Assembly (NCBI GenBank): GCA_030152805.1
Contig: JASLIG010000094.1
Span: 1-14,111 of the forward strand
DNA length: 14,111 bases
Direction of reading: 5' to 3'
Source: Solirubrobacterales bacterium
Lineage (GTDB): Bacteria > Actinomycetota > Thermoleophilia > Solirubrobacterales > 70-9
This document shows, piece by piece, positions 12,560 to 14,111 of the stretch. A program made the position numbers and the translations under genes. Numbering within the stretch: the first letter of the stretch is position 1; each line of letters opens with the position of its first letter. Below the pieces are notes generated by a model. That model did no database searches, was not told the DNA's origin, and saw nothing but the letters and a program-made list of their open reading frames with translations.

Positions 12560-13747
12560 GTGGCGGCCCGGGCCTGGTTGCGCCGGCACGTTCGTGCCGT
12601 CACGGCCAGCCTGGTGCTGCTGCTCGGGGCACTCGCTCTGGCGATCGGCCTGAGCTGGCACTTCTCCGCCGCTGTGGTGGCCCCCGACCACTCCGAGTGG
12701 CCGCTGGACACCCGCGTGGAAGCGGTCCGCCCCGGGCACATCGTGCTGTCCCGCGATGAGCGCAGCGACCAACCCGGCGTCTACGGAATCGACTGGCAGA
12801 CCGGCCACGCCATCGTCGGGGCAATCCTGGCCGAAAACGACGAGACCGTAACGCGCCGCCTCGGTGAGGTGCGCGGCTATCTCGTGCCCGACATCGAGGT
12901 CGGCCTCGACAGCCACGTCTACGCCGGCGATCCGCGGCAGACGCTCGGCCTTCCGTTCGAGTCCGTGGGTGTCCCGGACCCCCTCGGGGCGATGCCGGCC
13001 TGGATGATCCCCGCCACCGCGGAGGCGGGCGGAGGCGCGCGGAAGGACCGCCGGCAAGCTGCGGGCCCCACCTGGGCGATCGTCGTACACGGCCACAACG
13101 ACAACCGGCAAAACGACCTGCGAATCGCCCCGCTGCTCCGCGAAGCAGGCCTTCCCTCGCTGCTGATCTCCTACCGCAACGACCTCGGCGCACCTGACAG
13201 CTCCGACGGCCTGTACCACCTGGGCGAAACCGAGTGGACCGATCTCGCGGCTGCCGTGAGGTACGCGCTCCATCACGGCGCCCAGCGTGTCGTCCTGATC
13301 GGCTACTCGATGGGCGGGGCCCTCGTCTCCCAGTTCATGCAGCGCTCCCCCCTCGCCGATCGGGTGGCGGCGCTCGTACTCGACGCGCCGGTACTCGATT
13401 GGCGCTCAGTGATCGAGTTCAACGCCGAACGGATGGGCCTACCGGGCTTTCTCGGCCTGCCGGTCGAGTGGACCATCGACGCCCGGGTCAATCCCGACTG
13501 GGACAGCCTCGATGCCCTGCAGCACCCCGACGACTTCCACCTCCCCGTGCTGCTCTTCCACAGCACCGAGGACGACGTGGTCCCAATCGCAGACAGCGAC
13601 GAGTTTGCCGCAGAGCTCCCCAAATGGGTCACCTACTACCGAGTCCCCACCGTCGGCCACACCGAAAGCTGGAACCTCAACCCCGCCCTGTACGAGCGCA
13701 GGCTGCGGCGTTTTCTCCTGCAAATCGGGCCGAAATCGGGCCGGTAG
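12560..13747 (+). CDS. Membrane-anchored alpha/beta hydrolase with N-terminal beta-rich domain
   Basis: A 395-residue protein: short basic N-terminus, one transmembrane helix (about 14-36), a domain of about 110 residues (DHSEWPLDTRVEAV to about 150), a low-complexity linker, and an alpha/beta hydrolase core from about 170. VVHGHNDNR (175-183) is the oxyanion turn, GYSMGG holds nucleophile Ser250, STEDDVVP suggests acid Asp338 or Asp339, and VGHTESW supplies His367. The stretch SYRNDLGAPDSSDGLYHLGETEW and VLDAPVLDW are reminiscent of an actinobacterial hydrolase family whose substrate is unknown. The start is GTG at 12560, the first start after an in-frame stop at 12551; no Shine-Dalgarno is seen, so a later start before the membrane helix is possible. 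It faces the rRNA operon tail-to-tail. Confidence 0.85.
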   Translation: MAARAWLRRHVRAVTASLVLLLGALALAIGLSWHFSAAVVAPDHSEWPLDTRVEAVRPGHIVLSRDERSDQPGVYGIDWQTGHAIVGAILAENDETVTRRLGEVRGYLVPDIEVGLDSHVYAGDPRQTLGLPFESVGVPDPLGAMPAWMIPATAEAGGGARKDRRQAAGPTWAIVVHGHNDNRQNDLRIAPLLREAGLPSLLISYRNDLGAPDSSDGLYHLGETEWTDLAAAVRYALHHGAQRVVLIGYSMGGALVSQFMQRSPLADRVAALVLDAPVLDWRSVIEFNAERMGLPGFLGLPVEWTIDARVNPDWDSLDALQHPDDFHLPVLLFHSTEDDVVPIADSDEFAAELPKWVTYYRVPTVGHTESWNLNPALYERRLRRFLLQIGPKSGR

Positions 13748-13766
13748 CGGGGGCTCCTGAAACAGA

Positions 13767-13795
13767 TCGAGCCCGACCGCGCGGGCCGGGCTCGA
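13767..13795. terminator. Probable bidirectional terminator between hydrolase and 5S rRNA
   Basis: TCGAGCCCG (13767-13775) and CGGGCTCGA (13787-13795) form a perfect 9-bp stem with an 11-nt GC-rich loop. It begins 19 nt after the hydrolase stop and lies just beyond the 5S 3' end. In the rRNA direction it is followed by TCTGTTTC, a short T-rich stretch; in the plus direction there is no T-run. It probably ends the rRNA operon and may serve both units. Confidence 0.6.
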
Positions 13796-13806
13796 CGAGA
13801 TAAGAA

Positions 13807-13921
13807 CCGGCGGCGACCTACTCTCCCAGGAGGTTGCCCTCCAAGTACCATCGGCGCTGAGAGGCTTAACTGCTCTGTTCGGAATGGGAAGAGGTGTTTC
13901 CCTCTCGCTATGCACCACCGG
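13807..13921 (-). rRNA. rrf: 5S ribosomal RNA
   Basis: The minus strand shows the conserved 5S body, including CCCATTCCGAACAGAGCAGT, GTTAAGCCTCTCAGCGCCGAT, GGTACTTGGAGG and GGGAGAGTAGG. The ends CCGGTGGTGC and GTCGCCGCCGG pair as helix I. About 115 nt; the exact ends may be off by a few bases. It follows the 23S gene by about 64 nt. Confidence 0.95.
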
Positions 13922-13946
13922 AAATTTTGCGAGACCGCCCCGGTGG
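13915..13946 (-). other. Inverted repeat linking the 23S-5S spacer and the 5S 5' end
   Basis: On the minus strand CCACCGG in the spacer (13946-13940) is a perfect 7-nt complement of CCGGTGG at the 5' end of the 5S (13921-13915), separated by 18 nt. It could form a precursor stem at the 5S 5' end that competes with helix I of mature 5S. The rest of the spacer is unremarkable. Confidence 0.4.
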
Positions 13947-13985
13947 AGCTTGAAAACCGCACAAGACCAAAGGGTAAAAACATCC

Positions 13986-14111
13986 GTCAAGCCCTCGACC
14001 CATTAGTACCGGTCGGCTGAGTGCATCACTGCACTTACACCGCCGGCCTATCAACCTGGTGGTCTACCAGGGGTCTTACTCCCTCAAGGGGATGGGAGAG
14101 CTCATCTCGAG
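13986..14111 (-). rRNA. rrl: 23S ribosomal RNA, 3' end (partial)
   Basis: The minus strand carries the conserved 3' terminus of 23S rRNA: GTTGATAGGCCGGCGGTGTA, GCAGTGATGCACTCAGC, CGACCGGTACTAATGGGTCG and AGGGCTTGAC. The 3' end is placed near the CTTGAC. The gene continues past the right edge, so 16S and any spacer tRNAs lie outside. It is transcribed leftward toward the 5S. Confidence 0.95.

Noticed and set aside
12365..13276. A 303-codon minus-strand open frame across the small gene and second hydrolase
   Set aside because: It opposes a hydrolase with a full catalytic set and shows no recognisable domain.
13922..13985. A tRNA in the 23S-5S spacer
   Set aside because: The spacer is only about 64 nt, with no cloverleaf arms or T-loop consensus.

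Overview
The window reads as a chromosomal segment from a GC-rich bacterium. The most likely source is a deep-branching actinobacterium of the Thermoleophilia/Solirubrobacterales type. This rests on strong G/C bias at third codon positions, MurA with Asp in place of the catalytic Cys, actinobacterial-looking hydrolases, and several gene starts lying 6-8 nt behind a TANNNT element, as in leaderless transcripts. The taxonomic call is inference; the rRNA fragments at the right edge could test it.

Layout, left to right. (1) 1-1584, minus strand: a tRNA nucleotidyltransferase (cca-like) followed with a 14-nt overlap by pgeF. The window's left edge cuts pgeF inside a palindromic repeat. (2) 1616-2569, plus strand: a membrane-anchored NodB-type polysaccharide deacetylase, divergent from cca and convergent with hisF; the two convergent stop codons share one CTAG. 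(3) 2566-8360, minus strand: a histidine operon, transcribed hisZ-hisG-hisD-hisB-hisH-hisA, with 4-nt ATGA/GTGA overlaps between most genes. hisF follows but is set apart by a 143-nt gap holding two 37-nt imperfect palindromes (REP-like) and its own putative promoter. hisC, hisI, hisE and a histidinol-phosphatase are not in the window. (4) 8397-9695, minus strand: murA (peptidoglycan precursor synthesis), ending in an intrinsic terminator whose loop contains the stop codon. (5) 9741-13747, plus strand: a membrane-anchored alpha/beta hydrolase, a secreted cysteine-rich beta-helix protein, a 65-residue small protein, and a second membrane-anchored alpha/beta hydrolase. (6) 13767-14111: a terminator-like hairpin, then the 5S rRNA and the 3' end of the 23S rRNA on the minus strand; the rRNA operon continues past the right edge.

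How the genes work together. HisG (short form) with HisZ makes phosphoribosyl-ATP. HisA isomerises ProFAR, HisH/HisF form imidazole-glycerol phosphate, HisB dehydrates it, and HisD performs the final two oxidations to histidine. MurA, PgeF and the deacetylase all bear on the cell envelope. The plus-strand block looks like envelope or secreted accessory functions of unknown substrate.

Most of the window is ordinary housekeeping. The points most worth a second look are the three-copy 37-nt palindrome family (one copy interrupting pgeF), the recurring TANNNT-N6-8-start pattern, the stop-codon-embedded murA terminator, the Asp-type MurA, and an uncharacterised small protein at 12356-12553. I saw no clear evidence of a new defence or mobile system.
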